This document shows positions 26,184 to 35,224 of a stretch of DNA of 64,000 nucleotides, in pieces. How positions within the stretch are numbered: position 1 is the first letter of the stretch; every line of letters begins with the position of its first letter. Source of the DNA: Actinoplanes sp. SE50/110 (GTDB lineage Bacteria > Actinomycetota > Actinomycetes > Mycobacteriales > Micromonosporaceae); contig NZ_LT827010.1 in the NCBI RefSeq assembly GCF_900119315.1, positions 4,621,001 to 4,685,000 on the forward strand. Direction: 5' to 3'. The position numbers and the translations under genes were made by a program. The notes beneath the pieces were generated by a model, which was given only the letters and a program-made list of their open reading frames with translations, did no database searches and had not been told where the DNA came from.

Positions 26184-27182
26184 ATGCCCGAATTCCGGCG
26201 CGGCGTCGAACTGGCCCGCGACTTCTACCGGGAGGCGGTCCGCCCACTGCTCGACGACCGCCCGCACCTCGCGGCCCGGATCGGCCCGGGCAGTGACGTC
26301 CTCGGCTTCGACACGGCACGCTCCACCGACCACGACTGGGGTCCGCGCCTGCAGTTGTTTCTCGACGATCCCGGCGACCTCGACCAACGCCTGCGCGAGG
26401 GGCTGCCGAAACGGTTCCGGGGCTGGCCGACGCACTTCGTGCCGCCCGGCGCCCGGGTCCGGTCGATGGCCGACACCGACGGCCCGGTCGACCACTACAT
26501 CGACATTCTGCCGCTGGAAACCTGGCTGCGGCACCGGCTCGGTGCCGACCCGCAGTGGCTGAGCCTCCCGTGGCAGCGGCTCGCCGAGGTGGCCGGCGGC
26601 GCGGTGTTCCACGACCCCGGCGGGGAGTTGGCGGCGGTCCGGGCGACCTGGAAGTGGTATCCGGACGACCTGTTGCGCCATGTGCTGGGCTGTCAGTGGG
26701 CCCGCATCGGGCAGGAAGAGGCGTTCGTCGGTCGTACCGCGGAAATCGGCGATGACCCGGGATCCCGCATGGTGACCGCACGCCTGGCCCGGGATGTCGC
26801 CCGGCTCCTGCTGCTGCAGCAGCGACGGTGGCCGCCCTATCAGAAATGGCTGTCGGCGGCGTGCCCCGATCCGCGGCTCGCCGCGGCATTGGCGGCGGAC
26901 GATGCGAAAACGCGGTCCGACGCGCTCGCCGACGCCTATGAGGAGGCGGCCCGGCGGCAGAACGCCCTCGGCCTGTGCCCGCCCCTGGACACCCGCCGGC
27001 GGCCGTATTTCGACCGCGGCTATCCGGTGATCGACGCCGGCCGGTTCGCCGAGGCTCTGCTGGACGGGCGGCCGGCGATCGGCTCGATCGACCAGATCTG
27101 CGACAGTACCGGCGTGCTGGAACGGCCCGACATCTGCCGGGCGGTATGCAGCGCGGCCCACTCACCGCGTCAGGAAGGGTGA
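26184..27182 (+). CDS. DUF4037-family nucleotidyltransferase-like protein
   Basis: 332 residues. The N-terminal third carries GSDVLGFDTARSTDHDWGPR, the signature of DUF4037 proteins, in which GS...DHDWG resembles the GS...D.D core of the nucleotidyltransferase fold. The C-terminal two thirds are helical. Function in the family is not established. Head to head with the phosphotransferase gene. Confidence 0.85.
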   Translation: MPEFRRGVELARDFYREAVRPLLDDRPHLAARIGPGSDVLGFDTARSTDHDWGPRLQLFLDDPGDLDQRLREGLPKRFRGWPTHFVPPGARVRSMADTDGPVDHYIDILPLETWLRHRLGADPQWLSLPWQRLAEVAGGAVFHDPGGELAAVRATWKWYPDDLLRHVLGCQWARIGQEEAFVGRTAEIGDDPGSRMVTARLARDVARLLLLQQRRWPPYQKWLSAACPDPRLAAALAADDAKTRSDALADAYEEAARRQNALGLCPPLDTRRRPYFDRGYPVIDAGRFAEALLDGRPAIGSIDQICDSTGVLERPDICRAVCSAAHSPRQEG

Positions 27183-27203
27183 CGGCACAAAAGGCGGGGA
27201 TCA

Positions 27204-27716
27204 GTGGACAGTGGTTTCGAGGAATACGTCCGGGCCCGGGGCGACGCGTTACGGCGCTTCGCCTACGTGCTCTGCGGCGATCGGCACCACGGCGAGGACC
27301 TCGTGCAGGAGGTGCTGGTCAAGGCGTACCGCCGCTGGTCGAGAATCGAGACTGATCAGCCGGACAGGTATCTGCGGACCGCCCTGGTCCGCACCCACAT
27401 CTCGTGGCTGCGCCGATTGTCGAACACCGAACGCCCGGCGGAGATCGCCGACGATCGCGCGGCGACCGGGGCCGGCGCCGAGTTCGCCGACCGGCAGGCG
27501 CTGCGCGACGACATGTGGGCGCGGCTGGCCGAGCTGACCCGCACCCAGCGTGCCGTGCTGGTGCTGCGCTATTACGAGGACCTCGACGACCAGCAGATCG
27601 CCGAGATCGTCCGCTGCGCGCCGGGCACCGTGCGGGTGCACGCCTCGCGCGGCCTCGCCAAGTTGCGCACCGACCTGGACCCCGCCCACCCGACGACGGC
27701 CGGAGCAAAACCGTGA
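27204..27716 (+). CDS. SigE-family ECF RNA polymerase sigma factor
   Basis: 170 residues. Sigma region 2 (RFAYVLCGDRHHGEDLVQEVLVKAYRRW) and region 4 (LTRTQRAVLVLRYYEDLDDQQIAEIV followed by GTVRVHASRGLAKL), the length and pattern typical of the SigE subfamily that is expanded in Micromonosporaceae and Streptomyces. Stop overlaps the next gene's GTG (GTGA), so the two are translationally coupled. Confidence 0.9.
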   Translation: MDSGFEEYVRARGDALRRFAYVLCGDRHHGEDLVQEVLVKAYRRWSRIETDQPDRYLRTALVRTHISWLRRLSNTERPAEIADDRAATGAGAEFADRQALRDDMWARLAELTRTQRAVLVLRYYEDLDDQQIAEIVRCAPGTVRVHASRGLAKLRTDLDPAHPTTAGAKP

Positions 27717-28687
27717 ACCTCGAAGACGACCTGCGTACGACGTTGCTCGACCGCGCCGAGCGCCCCGCCCCGCACCCCGACCTGCTGTCCGCGGTGACCG
27801 CCGGGATCCACCGGAACCGGCGCCGCCGCCGCGCCCTGGCCGCCGTCGCGGTCGTGGCGGTCGCCGCGGCCGCCGGCACGCCGCTGGTCCTGCGGCACCA
27901 CCCGGCCCCCCGTCCCGGCCCCGCGGCCACGGCCTCGGTCACCCCGGCCCGCCCGGTCTACGAAGCCCCGACGTTCCCGCTGCGGCCCGGCTACCTCCCG
28001 GCCGGGATCGACGCCTCCTACGGCTCGGTCGTCACCCAGCTCGGCCCGAACCTGCGGCTCGAGAACTCGTCGGGCGACGCGGACGTGCTCTCCATCGAGG
28101 AGGGCCCGATCCGACCGGACCCGGAGACCGAGACCCCGGACAGCACCACGACGGTCATCCAGGACCGCCCGGCCAGCCTGCACGTCACCGGCCACTACGA
28201 CGGCGCCCGCCATGGCGACACGTACGTCTTCGTCCAATGGCAGCGGACCGACGGCACCTGGGTGACCGTGCAGAGCTGGGGCCCGCGCGACAGCGGCACC
28301 GTGCGATCCATCGCCCAGCACCTCACCGGCGGTGCCCGCATCCCGGCCGTGCCGACCCCGTTCAGTCTCCCGTTCGCCCCGCCCGGCCTGATCCTGCAGT
28401 ACCTCGGCGCGGACCAGATGTGCCTGGCCACACCGGACAAGGCCGCCCGCGAGCGCAACCCGACCGGCCTCTGCGTCACCATGCAGCAGGGCGCCTTCGA
28501 CCCGGACGGCGCCACCGACACGTGGAAGGTGAACGGCCGCCGCGTCGCCTACCTGCCCGACGCCGCCTCCCTGATCATCGAGTGGGGCGGTGACACACAG
28601 ATCGAGGTCGGCTGGGATCCGCAGGACATCCCGCTGACCCACGACCAGGTGGTCGAACTGTCCGAAGGGTTGTACCCCACCCGTTGA
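27713..28687 (+). CDS. Membrane-anchored partner of SigE-family sigma factor
   Basis: 324 residues from GTG 27713. N-terminal 40 residues (LEDDLRTTLLDRAERPAPHPDLLSAV) are cytoplasmic and typical of proteins encoded after SigE-type sigma factors; a single membrane helix follows an Arg cluster (NRRRRRALAAVAVVAVA), and about 260 residues lie outside. It may act as a non-classical anti-sigma factor; no zinc-binding HxxxCxxC motif is present. Confidence 0.75.
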   Translation: MNLEDDLRTTLLDRAERPAPHPDLLSAVTAGIHRNRRRRRALAAVAVVAVAAAAGTPLVLRHHPAPRPGPAATASVTPARPVYEAPTFPLRPGYLPAGIDASYGSVVTQLGPNLRLENSSGDADVLSIEEGPIRPDPETETPDSTTTVIQDRPASLHVTGHYDGARHGDTYVFVQWQRTDGTWVTVQSWGPRDSGTVRSIAQHLTGGARIPAVPTPFSLPFAPPGLILQYLGADQMCLATPDKAARERNPTGLCVTMQQGAFDPDGATDTWKVNGRRVAYLPDAASLIIEWGGDTQIEVGWDPQDIPLTHDQVVELSEGLYPTR

Positions 28688-28703
28688 CGCCGCTTGACCC
28701 CGC

Positions 28704-28738
28704 GCCGATCAGCGGCCACCCGCCGGCCGCTGATCGGC
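28704..28738 (+). terminator. Hairpin terminator after SigE operon
   Basis: Perfect 14-bp stem (28704-28717 with 28725-28738) and a 7-base loop, 17 bases after the stop. Confidence 0.85.
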
Positions 28739-28740
28739 CA

Positions 28741-28768
28741 TTGACGCCAAGCTACCGATGAGTAACCT
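28741..28768 (+). promoter_or_regulatory. Promoter of leaderless DUF1330 gene
   Basis: TTGACG (28741-28746), 16-base spacer, TAACCT (28763-28768), then 6 bases to the GTG start at 28775. Confidence 0.6.
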
Positions 28769-28774
28769 GAGGCG

Positions 28775-29083
28775 GTGACCGTTTTCGCACTCGCCCAGAT
28801 CGCCATCCACGACCGGCAGCGCTACGACCGTTACGCCGCCGCCTTCATGCCCGTCCTGACCCGGTACCACGGCCGCCTCCTCGCCGCCGACGAGTCACCT
28901 CGGGTGGTCGAGGGAGAATGGCCCTACGAGAAGGCCATCCTGATGTCCTTCGACACCCGCGAACACTTCGAACAGTGGTCCACCTCGCCGGAGTACCGGG
29001 AGATCTCCCGAGACCGCGAAGCCGCCACCCATGGCGTGGTCCTGCTCCTCGACGGCATTCCCGCCGTCGGACCGGTAGCCTAG
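28775..29083 (+). CDS. DUF1330-family protein
   Basis: 102 residues with a dimeric alpha-beta barrel pattern: FALAQIAIHDRQRYDRYAAAFMPVLTRYHGRLLAADE and ILMSFDTREHFEQWSTSPEYREISRDRE. This matches the DUF1330 family, whose function is not known. The GTG start is supported by the promoter spacing. Confidence 0.85.
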   Translation: MTVFALAQIAIHDRQRYDRYAAAFMPVLTRYHGRLLAADESPRVVEGEWPYEKAILMSFDTREHFEQWSTSPEYREISRDREAATHGVVLLLDGIPAVGPVA

Positions 29084-29108
29084 ATCGACTTCAGTCGACG
29101 GGGGATGC

Positions 29109-30161
29109 GTGACGGTTTTCGGCTGCCGGACCTGCGACGCCACTCTGACGGTTCCGGTGTCGAGGGTGGCGCTGCCGGCCCACGCGGAGCAGAGTTACGG
29201 CAACGCGCAGGGATCGCTCGCGCCGGCGCTGGAGCCCGGCACGTTCGCGGTGAATCCCCTGCCCTCCGGATCGCCGTGGCGGCGGTGGGACGACTGTGAG
29301 CCCGGTGAGGCCGAGGCACTCGGCTGGTACGCGCCGAGGTTCAGCATCTCCGCCGGTCCGGCCGGTCAGGTGCTGCTCACCCCGGGGGACGTCCGCGGCG
29401 CCGTCATCGACCTGGCGCTGGTCGACGACGCCGCCTGTTGCGGCCTCGGCGGTGGCGAACCGAACCTGGTCTGTGAGACCTGCGGCACGCCGGTGGGCCG
29501 CCGGGTCGACGACTGCGGCCTGCCGCAGGCGGTCTGGCTGGACCCGCTGACCACCCGCACCACCGAGGACGGCCCCGGCCCGCACCCGGTGCGCGAGTGG
29601 GCGGGCCTGCTCGGCCAGGAGTCCGGTATCCCGCCGTGCGACCCGGACGGCGGCTGGCACCCGATGTGGGAGGCCGCCGCCGGCTCAGCGCTGGCGCACC
29701 TCCTGGCCGCCTCGGGCGGTGACCCGGTGATGATCGACGATCACCGGGTCGCCGGAATTCTCCGGCCCACTCTCGACCGTCTCGTCGGCCCGCCCGGCAC
29801 CGGGCGGGAGGGCACCCTGGTCCTGGCGGGACCCGGCCTTCCGGACCCCGCCGGCGACTTCGCTCTCATCCCGGAGCATCCGCAGACCGGCGAACCCTGG
29901 CCGGTGGCCCCACCGGTGAAGCCGGTCCCGCTGGCCTGGGAGGTCTGGCGGCACCTCGCGGTGCACCGCGACCCGAAGCCGGTCGGGCGGTCGGTGCTCA
30001 TCCCGCCGGAGGCCCTGCCGGCGCGCCTCCCGCACCGGTTCGAGCCCGACGGCCGGGTCTTCCTCCGCGTTCTGGCCCGCAGGCCCGAGGTCAGGCAGCC
30101 GCGGTTGCGAGCCGTCTACGCCCGGGGGCGCCCCTACGACTACTCCTTCTGCGGGTTCTGA
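29109..30161 (+). CDS. Hypothetical protein with paired CxxC motifs
   Basis: 350 residues from GTG 29109, with GGGGGA upstream. CxTC at the N-terminus (CRTCDATLTVPVSR) and CETCGTPVGRRVDDC near residue 120 suggest a zinc ribbon with the two knuckles split by about 110 residues. The remaining sequence is Pro/Gly-rich with a DxGW-like pattern. No family assigned; similar proteins of this size are common in Actinoplanes-type genomes as standalone genes. Confidence 0.65.
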   Translation: MTVFGCRTCDATLTVPVSRVALPAHAEQSYGNAQGSLAPALEPGTFAVNPLPSGSPWRRWDDCEPGEAEALGWYAPRFSISAGPAGQVLLTPGDVRGAVIDLALVDDAACCGLGGGEPNLVCETCGTPVGRRVDDCGLPQAVWLDPLTTRTTEDGPGPHPVREWAGLLGQESGIPPCDPDGGWHPMWEAAAGSALAHLLAASGGDPVMIDDHRVAGILRPTLDRLVGPPGTGREGTLVLAGPGLPDPAGDFALIPEHPQTGEPWPVAPPVKPVPLAWEVWRHLAVHRDPKPVGRSVLIPPEALPARLPHRFEPDGRVFLRVLARRPEVRQPRLRAVYARGRPYDYSFCGF

Positions 30162-30279
30162 CCGCCCGTAGCCTCAGCGGCTCGATCGACCGCCGGCTCT
30201 CGTCGCGGTGCGCGGGGTCGTCGGTCGAGGGTCAGGAATTGCCAGCTCATCACGGGGCTGCACTGATGCGGCCCTGGAA

Positions 30280-30670
30280 AGAGATCGGAACGGGAAGCCG
30301 CTGCAGGTGCCGACCGAGCCGGTCGACCACGTCGCCGGGCAGGTCGGCGCGGCGGATGCGTCGGTGGTGAAGGGGTATCTGCGGCGCCGGCTGACCCGGT
30401 TCGAGCATCAGTGGGAGATCGTCCGGGAGTACGGGTACACCGACTTCGCCGACGCCGAGCCGGATCTTGTTCGGTGGATCGATGATCGGGCGTGGACTAC
30501 CGGGGACAGCCCGGGTTGCTTTCGGCCGGGCAGGCCCGACAGTTGCAGGATCTGCTCGACGTTCCGGACGGTTCCCGGCTCCCGCAGTTGGAGCGGTTGC
30601 GGACACCGGTGACCAGGACAGCGGACACCGGCATGGTCCGAGCGCTGCAACGGGCCGGTGCCTGGACCAC
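30280..30670 (+). pseudogene. Tn3-family transposase, N-terminal remnant
   Basis: The first block (to about 30510) gives VPTEPVDHVAGQVGAADAS, YLRRRLTRFEHQWEIVREYG and WIDDRAWTTGDSP, the DUF4158 domain that opens Tn3 transposases. After a frame change and a gap of about 40 residues, LLSAGQARQLQDLL, VPDGSRLPQLERLR and GMVRALQRA follow, which is the next conserved block. Everything downstream is gone. The C-terminal half of a Tn3 transposase lies at 61.2-62.1 kb. Confidence 0.75.
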
Positions 30671-30874
30671 AACGGCAAGCAGTTGATCCAGGCCTCACCT
30701 GCGGTTCGTCTCAGCGGTGCTGAGACCTGCGCGGTATCCCGGGTACCTGGTGAGGGCTCAGTCCGGTGCCGGGGGTTGCCGATCAGGTGTAGAGCGGCCG
30801 GCGGAGTCTGACCGCGGGATGTCTGGGCCGGAAAACGGCTCGGAGTCCTTCTGTCACGCGCCGAGGAGAGCACC

Positions 30875-32509
30875 ATGAGTACCACTGCTGCCGCCGTTCC
30901 GGTGGCGCCCACGGCCCGGGGACGGCGATCGTTCGCCGACCTGAGCGTGAACGTCAAGATTCTGATGGCTGTCGCGCTTGCCGCGCTGGTCGCGTTGCTC
31001 ATCGGGGTGCTGGGGCTGTCCGCACTGGGAAAGGCCAGCGGGTCCGCGCAGCTGATCTATCGCAGTAACGTCGCGTCGGTCAAAGCAATCGGTACGGTGG
31101 ACAAGACGCTGGTGCAGGCGCGGCTGGACACCGCCTTCCAACTGATCGCCCAGAAGCCCGCCGACACCCAGAAGTACGCCGACGCGTTCTCCGCGGACCA
31201 GCAGGCCTTCACCACGGCGCTGGCCGCTTACAAGGCGAGCAGACCTGCCGGCGATCCGGCGCTGATAGCCGATCTGGAGTCGCAGTGGCAGGCCTACGTG
31301 CAGATCGCGCAGACCAAGCTCCTGCCCGCCGGGCAACGCGACGACATCGTCGGCTGGGAGACGATCCGCACCACCCAGGTCCTGCCGCTGATGGCCCAGA
31401 TGAACAAGGACATCGCCGCGCTGACCGGGGCCGAGGACGCCGACGCGGCCCGCAACGCCGGGACGGCACAGTCCGCCTACGACTCCAGCCGTATCGTGTC
31501 GATCCTGCTCCTGGTGGCGGGGCTGGCCCTGGCCCTGGGGCTGGGTGTGTTCGTGGCCCGTTCCATCGTCAGGTCGTTGAACAAAGTCAAGGCCGTCTGC
31601 GAGGCCCTGGCCGGCAACGACCTGACCCGCACGACCGGGATGACCTCCCGCGACGAGACCGGGCAGATGGGCCGCGCGTTGGACACCGCGGTCGGAGCCC
31701 TACGGCAGGCGGTCACCACCATCGAAGGGTCAGCCGTGACCCTGGCCGGCGCGTCGGAGGAACTGACCGCGGTCAGCACCCAGCTCCAGACCGGTGCGGC
31801 AGACGCTGCACACCGGGCCACCACGGCGACGACCGCCAGCGAGAACGTCAACGCAGGCGTGCAGTCCATCGCCGCCGGCGCCGAAGAGATGAGCGCCTCC
31901 ATCACCGAGATCGCGTCGAACGCCAGCGCCGCGGCGCAGGTCTCGCAGAACGGCATGGCCGTCGCCGAACGCACCACCAATCAGGTCGCCGCACTCGGTG
32001 CCGCCAGTGCAGAGATCGGTGATGTGGTCCGGCTGATCACCAGCATCGCCGAACAGACCAACCTGCTGGCCCTCAACGCGACCATCGAGGCCGCCCGGGC
32101 CGGAGAACTCGGCAAGGGCTTCGCAGTGGTCGCCGGGGAGGTCAAGGAACTCGCCCAGCAGACCGCGAAGGCCACCGAGGAGATCACGCACCGGATCAGC
32201 AACATCCAGAACTCCAGCACCACCGCCGCCACCGCGATCGGGGAGATCACCGACGTGATCCGGCAGATCGGCGACTACACCACCACCATCGCCTCCGCCG
32301 TGGAGGAACAGACCGCTACCACCGGTGAGATGAGCCGATCCGTGGCCGAGGCCGCGACCAGTAGCGCGAATGTCGCCCGCACCATGTCCGGGGTGGCCGA
32401 GGTCGCCAACGCCACCGCCGAAAGCGCCAAGGCCACCCAACAGGCCTCCGGCGACCTGACCCGCCTGGCCAGCGACCTGACCACTCTGGTCAGCGCCTTC
32501 CGCCACTGA
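30875..32509 (+). CDS. Methyl-accepting chemotaxis protein
   Basis: 544 residues. Transmembrane helix near residues 27-49, a four-helix-bundle sensor domain, a second helix near residues 208-228, HAMP, and a long cytoplasmic coiled coil with the hairpin tip EQTNLLALNATIEAARAGE. Binds CheA/CheW to control flagella, so the organism probably has motile cells. No ribosome-site doubt: GAGGAGAG lies before ATG 30875. Followed by three small genes that may form its operon. Confidence 0.93.
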   Translation: MSTTAAAVPVAPTARGRRSFADLSVNVKILMAVALAALVALLIGVLGLSALGKASGSAQLIYRSNVASVKAIGTVDKTLVQARLDTAFQLIAQKPADTQKYADAFSADQQAFTTALAAYKASRPAGDPALIADLESQWQAYVQIAQTKLLPAGQRDDIVGWETIRTTQVLPLMAQMNKDIAALTGAEDADAARNAGTAQSAYDSSRIVSILLLVAGLALALGLGVFVARSIVRSLNKVKAVCEALAGNDLTRTTGMTSRDETGQMGRALDTAVGALRQAVTTIEGSAVTLAGASEELTAVSTQLQTGAADAAHRATTATTASENVNAGVQSIAAGAEEMSASITEIASNASAAAQVSQNGMAVAERTTNQVAALGAASAEIGDVVRLITSIAEQTNLLALNATIEAARAGELGKGFAVVAGEVKELAQQTAKATEEITHRISNIQNSSTTAATAIGEITDVIRQIGDYTTTIASAVEEQTATTGEMSRSVAEAATSSANVARTMSGVAEVANATAESAKATQQASGDLTRLASDLTTLVSAFRH

Positions 32510-32577
32510 CCGGCGCCACCCGGCACACCACCAACCCGGAGCGGGGCTCGGCGGCCCCGCTCGTCCAGGAGGCATTC

Positions 32578-32880
32578 ATGTCGATCACATCCGGCGACAC
32601 GGCGCCCGGCTCTTACGGGCTGCAACGGCCGACCATGGCCGACGCCCGCGAGGCGATGCTGCGCGTGCACGGCCACACCGGCCGCTCCACCTGGGAACGG
32701 CTGCTGCAGGCCGCCGGCATGTCAGGCGAAGAGAGCGGCGACGATGCCCTGCACCGGCTGCTCACCGCGATGGCCGGCCTCGATCCCGTCAGCCGGCTCT
32801 GCGCCCAGGCCCTGAACATCCGCCTGTCGTCGCACACCCACCTGTCCGCCGCGCACACCATGACCAGGAGCACCGCATGA
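32578..32880 (+). CDS. Small protein linked to chemotaxis receptor
   Basis: 100 residues, helical, with RVHGHTGRSTWERLLQAAGMSGEES, resembling short alpha-helical proteins of regulatory operons. Its stop overlaps the GAF gene's start (ATGA), and it lies 68 bases after the receptor gene. No family recognised. Confidence 0.7.
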   Translation: MSITSGDTAPGSYGLQRPTMADAREAMLRVHGHTGRSTWERLLQAAGMSGEESGDDALHRLLTAMAGLDPVSRLCAQALNIRLSSHTHLSAAHTMTRSTA

Positions 32881-33413
32881 ACACCATCACCACCACGGAA
32901 CTGTTCAGCCGACTCGGCCAGCCGGCCCGTATCCAGCAGATCGCCCGATACGACGTCTTCGACTCCACCCTGCAGGCCCAACTCGATGCTCTGTCCGCTC
33001 GCACCGCCGATCTGCTGGGTACTCCGGTGTCCATGGTTTCGGTCGTGCTCGACAGCTCGCAATTCATCATCGGCCAGCACGGCGTGCCCGGCTGGATGGC
33101 CGAAGTCCAGGGCACCCCCGCCGAATGGGCACTGTGCAGCCACACCGTCCTGGCCGGCGAGCCGTACTGCATCGCCGACGGCACCGTCGACCCCGTCCAC
33201 GCCGACAACCCACTGTTCGCCATGGCCCCGATCCGCAGCTACGCCGGCGTACCCCTCACCGACGACAGCGGCCATGTCCTCGGCGCCCACTGCGTCATCG
33301 ACGTCGTCCCCCGCACCTTCACCGACGCTGACATCGCCACCTTGACCACCGGCGCCACCGAAGCCATGCGCCTGCTGACCGAACATCGCACCCGGCCCCA
33401 CCCGGCCGGCTGA
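32877..33413 (+). CDS. GAF-domain protein
   Basis: 178 residues. A single GAF domain covers most of the protein: DLLGTPVSMVSVVLDSSQF, WALCSHTVLAGEPYCIAD, SYAGVPLTDDSGHVLGAHCVID. The Cys in ALCSHTV and HCVI could bind haem or a metal in some family members, but a ligand cannot be named. Coupled by ATGA to the 100-residue gene. Likely a cytoplasmic sensory partner of the chemotaxis receptor. Confidence 0.85.
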   Translation: MNTITTTELFSRLGQPARIQQIARYDVFDSTLQAQLDALSARTADLLGTPVSMVSVVLDSSQFIIGQHGVPGWMAEVQGTPAEWALCSHTVLAGEPYCIADGTVDPVHADNPLFAMAPIRSYAGVPLTDDSGHVLGAHCVIDVVPRTFTDADIATLTTGATEAMRLLTEHRTRPHPAG

Positions 33414-33596
33414 GCGACGGCGGCCCGTGCTCAGCATCACGACCACGCCGCGTCGCCCACGGCTGCAGAGAGCCTGCACATCCGGCGCCTCGCAGGGCAA
33501 CAGCCGGTACATCGTCCCGCCCCGCTGCTCGGTGTAAGACCAACGCCACCGCCGCAGCAAACCCGGGACAGACGAACGAACCCACTAGGACACGCC

Positions 33597-33842
33597 ATGC
33601 ACTCTCCAGCAGCGGCCACCGTGAACTACGACCGACAAGACGTCGTCAACCATCTGCTCGCCGCCGCCCTACAAGCCCGCGCCGCACTCCAAGATGTCCT
33701 GCGTACTGCAGCCCTTACGCCCGGTGATCAGCCTCAAGCAGCCGCGGACCTCACCGACGCCGCAGCCGCCCTCGCCCGTATCCACGACAACCTGCTACGC
33801 GCTGCCGGCCCAGGCGAAGACCACCCGAACGGACCGGCTTGA
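33597..33842 (+). CDS. Small helical protein after GAF gene
   Basis: 81 residues, Ala-rich with two likely helices (VNHLLAAALQARAALQDVL, AADLTDAAAALARIHDNLL). Last gene in the plus-strand group beginning with the chemotaxis receptor. Its 3' end overlaps the opposite-strand membrane gene. Possibly an unannotated adaptor. Confidence 0.55.
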   Translation: MHSPAAATVNYDRQDVVNHLLAAALQARAALQDVLRTAALTPGDQPQAAADLTDAAAALARIHDNLLRAAGPGEDHPNGPA

Positions 33843-34226
33843 GAAGGATGACCTCGGCAGTGACGCCGCCCCGCCTGCGCTGCTGTTGAGCCCTCTGTCG
33901 CTACGACGCCGACACCGGCGCGCGATGACGGTGTAGGTGCGGTGCGGCTCGACACGGGCACCACAGCATCCGTGACAGTGGTGTTCGGCGAGCACCTGGC
34001 GATGAGAGCCCAGCAGCAGCGCGGCGACCGCGCCGGCCGTGGCAGAGAAGCCCAGCCCGTACTTGAGCGCTTCAATCTGCAGTTTCGCCTGGCCGGCGTC
34101 CGCAGCGCCACCTGCGATCAACAGCATGATCACCAGCGCGGTGATCCCGAGCCCAGCGACGAACACGGTGACGCTCATGATTCCGGCGTTCGACAGCAGC
34201 CACGGCCATCGCCGACGGGGCTCCAT
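33795..34226 (-). pseudogene. Membrane protein, truncated
   Basis: 143 residues. The first 70 are convincing: a membrane helix, then KLQIEALKYGLGFSATAGAVAALLLGSHRQ, as in proteins that continue into a pentapeptide-repeat or regulatory domain starting RVTELY. Here the sequence after LAEHH turns into low-quality Arg/Ser-rich residues and ends over the small gene on the other strand. It appears cut off at its 3' end. Confidence 0.45.
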
Positions 34227-34326
34227 GCGCGGATCGAATCCGGTCCCCGGTGGCGTCGTGCGGATCCCAGGTCACGGTTGCTTCCGCAAGGTGCCTCACC
34301 GCCGCGGATTCTCCCGAGGCGTTTGT

Positions 34327-34344
34327 CCTATCTTCCTAGGATGC
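34327..34344. repeat. 18-nt motif shared with 42870-42887
   Basis: CCTATCTTCCTAGGATGC, identical at both sites, including the palindrome TCCTAGGA. Upstream of the truncated membrane gene here and upstream of the broken GNAT gene at 42831, both on the minus strand. Probably an operator or promoter element. Bases beyond it (34345-34771) contain no recognised gene. Confidence 0.6.
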
Positions 34345-34771
34345 GCTAGCCGGAGTGGGACATCACCCAGGTGATAGGGGCATCTTCGGTCAGGAGTGCT
34401 GAGCGACCGACGCCCGCCGCGCAAGCTGAAGGGTCCTAGACGTGGACGTCCTTCCGTAACGGGATCGGTTCGTGATGCGAGTCGGCTGCGGTTCCTCTGG
34501 GCTGATGCCCCGGGGGCGTCTGAGCTGGCTGCCGATGTTCTCCGAGGCGATGCGCTCGACGTGCGCACAGTGCCGCCTGCGCGTTGTATCGAAGGTCGGC
34601 GCCCCGACGCCGAGCCTGGTCAGATAGGGCGCGACCCACGCGGGACGTCTCCGGTGTCATGGCCGCGAAGATCAGCGTCGATGAGCGCGTGCGGCCCAAC
34701 CGATTCGACGGCCTTGCGGACCGCGATGGGGTGTTGCCGAGGCGGGCCCGGCAAAAAATGTCGGTGGGGGA

Positions 34772-34798
34772 TGTCAAGGTGGGATCCGTGGCTCCGAC
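34772..34798 (+). promoter_or_regulatory. ECF42-type promoter motif, module 1
   Basis: TGTCAA (34772-34777), 17-base spacer, CGAC (34795-34798). ECF42 sigma factors are reported to use -35 TGTCGA and -10 CG(A/T)C. One mismatch in the -35. Lies 54 bases before the DGPF gene. Confidence 0.55.
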
Positions 34799-34852
34799 CT
34801 GTCGGCGAGAGGGCTCCCAGAGGAGCCCGGGCGAAGTCTGTGGGGTACGACG

Positions 34853-35224
34853 ATGAAGTTCCTGATCAGCCTCTACATCAACCCGGCCGTGCTGGAGGCC
34901 CTGACCGACGAGGAGAAGGGCGCCATCGGTGACGGGCACGGGCGGTTCATGGAAACGCTCAAGGAGTCCGGGGAGCTGATCACCACCCAGGCGCTGGTGG
35001 ATCCGTCGCAGGCGGTGGTGGTGTCGGTGCGCGACGGGCAGACCGTGGTGACCGACGGGCCGTTCGCCGAGGCGAAGGAGTTCCTGGGCGGGTTCTACCT
35101 GGTCGACTGTGCGGACCGGGCGCGGGCGGTGGAGCTGGCGGCGCGGATCCCGGATGCGGCGATCGACGGGCTGGCGGTCGAGGTGCGTCAGGTGATGTTC
35201 GCGGACGGGCTGCTCGAGGCGTGA
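34853..35224 (+). CDS. DGPF/YCII-domain protein
   Basis: 123 residues. YCII-related alpha-beta fold with the signature VVTDGPFAEAKEFLGGF. These proteins are almost always encoded beside ECF42 sigma factors, and the next gene is one; the stop overlaps its GTG start by 4 bases (GTGA). Function in the family is unknown. Confidence 0.9.
   Translation: MKFLISLYINPAVLEALTDEEKGAIGDGHGRFMETLKESGELITTQALVDPSQAVVVSVRDGQTVVTDGPFAEAKEFLGGFYLVDCADRARAVELAARIPDAAIDGLAVEVRQVMFADGLLEA

Noticed and set aside
34396..34850. Possible small genes in the region before the first DGPF gene
   Set aside because: Several frames are open but have no start with a ribosome site, no coherent composition and no recognisable motif.
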